64,000 bases of DNA. Origin: Mycobacterium sp. Aquia_216 (GTDB taxonomy: Bacteria; Actinomycetota; Actinomycetes; Mycobacteriales; Mycobacteriaceae). The position numbers were made by a program, and so were the translations under genes. Shown one piece after another: positions 62,360-64,000 of this stretch; the first letter of the stretch is position 1; every line of letters starts with the position of its first letter. The notes under the pieces are model-generated. The model was not told the DNA's origin. It saw nothing but the letters and a program-made list of their open reading frames with translations, and ran no database searches. Where the stretch lies: assembly GCF_026723865.1 (NCBI RefSeq), contig NZ_CP113529.1:4340001-4404000 (forward strand), given 5' to 3'.

Positions 62360-62784
62360 CGACCGCGCCGAAACCTTTCGAAGTGCACGAGTCGGGTGCG
62401 TTCTTGCACGGCACCAAGGCCGACCTCGCGATAGGTGATCTCCTGGTGCCCGGACGTCAGTCGAACTACGGCGAAGGACGCCTTGCGAACCATGTCTACG
62501 TGACGCAGACACTGGATGCCGCGGTGTGGGGAGCCGAACTCGCCAAAGGCTCGGGACGGGGTCGCATCTACATCGTGGAACCGGAAGGAACGGTGGAGGA
62601 CGACCCGAACGTGACCGACAAAAAGTTACCCGGAAACCCGACTCGCTCCTATCGCACCCGGGAGCCGGTGAAAATCGTTGGCGAGATCATGGACTGGGTG
62701 GGGCATTCCGCCGAACAGCTGCAAGCCATGCGGGACGGCTTGGCTGACCTCGAGCGGCGTGGGCTCGCCGTCATCTACGACTAG
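62356..62784 (+). CDS. arr: Rifampin ADP-ribosyltransferase Arr
   Basis: 142 aa, the usual Arr length. FLHGTKADLAIGDLLVPG, HVYVTQTLDAAVWGAELA and RIYIVEPEGTVEDDPNVTDKKLPGNPTRSYRT match the chromosomal Arr family of mycobacteria, which transfers ADP-ribose from NAD+ to the ansa-chain hydroxyl of rifamycins. GTG at 62356. Its presence predicts reduced rifampicin susceptibility. Convergent with the next gene. Confidence 0.9.
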   Translation: MTTAPKPFEVHESGAFLHGTKADLAIGDLLVPGRQSNYGEGRLANHVYVTQTLDAAVWGAELAKGSGRGRIYIVEPEGTVEDDPNVTDKKLPGNPTRSYRTREPVKIVGEIMDWVGHSAEQLQAMRDGLADLERRGLAVIYD

Positions 62785-62797
62785 CGCCCTAGCTCAA

Positions 62798-63094
62798 TCA
62801 CGCTGGCTGACGGGCCAATTCGATGATCGCGGCGAGCCGCCGCTGGACGCGTTCGAGATCGGCCGTGCACGGAAGTTGATCGGCGACCCGGGTAATGGCC
62901 GCGCGGATGTCGGCGGCGTCGGCATTCAAGTCGCCGCGGGCCGCCACGTGCGTGGCCACCGCGGCCACCGCGTTGTCGGGCATGCGGCGGCGCAACAGCG
63001 CCAATAGCGGAACGTAGTCGGCGCGCGGCACACCATGGGGGTATCCGGCGCGAATGACAGCGTCGAAGGTGGTCACCAAACCGGTCAACGGCAT
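62798..63094 (-). CDS. DUF3349-like small protein
   Basis: 98 aa, all helical, from the ATG at 63094 with GGAGG about nine bases before it. TFDAVIRAGYPHGVPRADYVPLLALLRRRMPDNAVAAVA matches the actinobacterial DUF3349 family of small proteins related to M. tuberculosis Rv0543c, from memory. Function unknown. An upstream extension to 63133 is not needed. Confidence 0.75.
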   Translation of the reverse strand: MPLTGLVTTFDAVIRAGYPHGVPRADYVPLLALLRRRMPDNAVAAVATHVAARGDLNADAADIRAAITRVADQLPCTADLERVQRRLAAIIELARQPA

Positions 63095-63253
63095 CCGGCG
63101 GTACCTCCCTCCTACCGTCATGTGCGGACGCACTCGGGTGCGACCGCCAAACCTTACGCGCCGCCGCTTAACTGACGGTGAAGTGCGCGGAACACGCCTT
63201 CTACGGGTGCCAAATTTCGAATCATCGATGCTGCCAAGCCCCCCGTGACGCGA

Positions 63254-64000
63254 CTAGGCAAGCAGCCGATCAACGTCGGCTCGTCGCACGCGACGCGTGC
63301 GCAGCCAGAACGCCGCGACGGACTTCGGCCACAGCAGCGTGTTTCTGCCGGTCTCGGCGTCCTGGTACCAGCTTCGGCATCTTCCTGCCTGCCATACCGT
63401 CCCGACCATCCCGAGCTGGAGTTCATCGTTGTAGCGGTCCTGAGCGCCACGACGGACCTCCACCACCGCCTCGCCCCGCGCGAAACGAATGCAGCGGGTC
63501 AGATAGTTGGCCTGGGCTTCGATCATGAGGATCTGCGAATTGTGGCCCAGCCCAGTGTTGGGTCCGCACATGAGAAACAAGTTCGGAAAGCCGCTCACAA
63601 AGGTCCCCAGATAAGCTTCTGGCCCCGAGGACCACGCCTGTTCCAGTGAGATGCCTTGGCGCCCGCGGATCGGAACGCGGGTTACCGCATGCTGAGCGTC
63701 GAAACCCGTGCCGTAGATCAAGACGTCGACTTCGATCAGCTGCCCGGTCGCGGTGACTACCGCGCCGGACTCCACCCGACCGATGGGGTCGGTGACCACG
63801 CTAACGTGAGATTTGGCCAATGCGGGATAGTAATCACTCGAAATCAGCAAGCGCTTGCACCCGATCGCATAGCTCGGAGTGAGCTTTGCGCGGAGGGCGG
63901 GATCGCGGACCTGTTTCTCGAGGTGTTTCATCGCCAGTTGATGAGTCGGCTCCATCGCGGATTCGTCTCCGAGGAAGCCCTTCACCCGCTTCTCGTGGAC
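63254..64000 (-). CDS. Flavin-containing (Baeyer-Villiger type) monooxygenase, C-terminal half; runs off the right edge
   Basis: The last 248 codons are visible and the frame is open at 64000. IYGTGFDAQ is the C-terminal ATG-type motif of FAD monooxygenases, with LISSDYYPALAKSHV before it and FLMCGPNTGLGHNSQILMIEAQANYLTRCI after it, typical of mycobacterial EthA/cyclohexanone-monooxygenase relatives. The N-terminal FAD- and NADPH-binding motifs and the fingerprint motif lie outside the window, so the substrate class cannot be fixed. Confidence 0.8.
   Translation of the reverse strand, partial: VHEKRVKGFLGDESAMEPTHQLAMKHLEKQVRDPALRAKLTPSYAIGCKRLLISSDYYPALAKSHVSVVTDPIGRVESGAVVTATGQLIEVDVLIYGTGFDAQHAVTRVPIRGRQGISLEQAWSSGPEAYLGTFVSGFPNLFLMCGPNTGLGHNSQILMIEAQANYLTRCIRFARGEAVVEVRRGAQDRYNDELQLGMVGTVWQAGRCRSWYQDAETGRNTLLWPKSVAAFWLRTRRVRRADVDRLLA

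Overview
The window looks like chromosomal DNA from a non-tuberculous mycobacterium. Coding is dense and GC-rich with many GTG starts and ATGA/GTGA stop-start overlaps. Gene content is mycobacterial: a complete mce operon with two mas genes, UspABC, an LppP-like lipoprotein, CysK1 and CysE, and an Arr rifampin ADP-ribosyltransferase. From memory, the order TldD/PmbA, uspABC, rocE-rocD-DDAH, AsnC, ECF transporter, MarR, NarK, LppP, mez, cysK1-cysE follows M. tuberculosis about Rv2313c to Rv2335. Several blocks here are inserted into that backbone: an FHA/ABC protein, an acyl-CoA oxidase, an assimilatory nitrate reductase, persulfide/rhodanese genes, a mce operon, an encapsulin and methionine salvage.

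Layout. 1-5.1 kb: the start of a UvrA-like gene, an IS481-type remnant, then a 4.4 kb AT-richer island of unrecognised membrane proteins and a headless integrase. The island lies between 47-bp direct repeats derived from the 3' part of a CAU-anticodon tRNA. 5.2-22.8 kb: backbone genes (EthD, CMD, PmbA/TldD, UspABC, ornithine/arginine catabolism with AsnC, sulfatase, ECF transporter, MarR). 22.9-31.4 kb: a degenerate FHA/ABC protein, a VIT1-type transporter, acyl-CoA oxidase, a GAF-PP2C phosphatase and NarK. 31.7-41 kb: lipoprotein, a giant nitrate reductase/flavoprotein fusion, persulfide dioxygenase-rhodanese, membrane rhodanese and malic enzyme. 41-52 kb: yrbEAB-mceABCDEF-mas-mas-CAP operon. 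52.6-59.3 kb: the sulfur locus. 59.3-62.2 kb: methionine salvage with an MtnA-MtnB fusion. 62.3-64 kb: arr, a DUF3349-like gene and a partial flavin monooxygenase.

The most interesting region is 52.6-59.3 kb. A family 2A encapsulin shell gene (SrpI/MMP-I type) overlaps a SufS-like cysteine desulfurase that carries a roughly 235-residue disordered N-terminal tail with three repeats of an APRG motif. Diverging from it are two transcription units that each begin with an apparently leaderless cysteine-rich micro-ORF: a 23-codon peptide ending in five Cys codons ahead of a TQXA-like gene, cysK1 and cysE, and a 20-codon peptide ending Cys-Cys-Arg ahead of a small ANTAR-like protein. Both have the same 6-nt gap between the -10 box and the start codon, and both are followed by alternative hairpins, as expected for cysteine-responsive attenuation. 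Encapsulin, desulfurase, TQXA protein, CysK1 and CysE together contain only two cysteines in about 1,900 residues, which suggests a regulon built to be made during cysteine starvation.

Secondary signals: a 54-bp element duplicated at the two ends of the nitrate reductase gene with tandem GAAACATC boxes and a small ORF that copies part of the reductase; an ABC-type protein that has lost every ATPase motif except Walker B; a perfect palindrome in front of marR; and small coupled leader ORFs before narK and arr.
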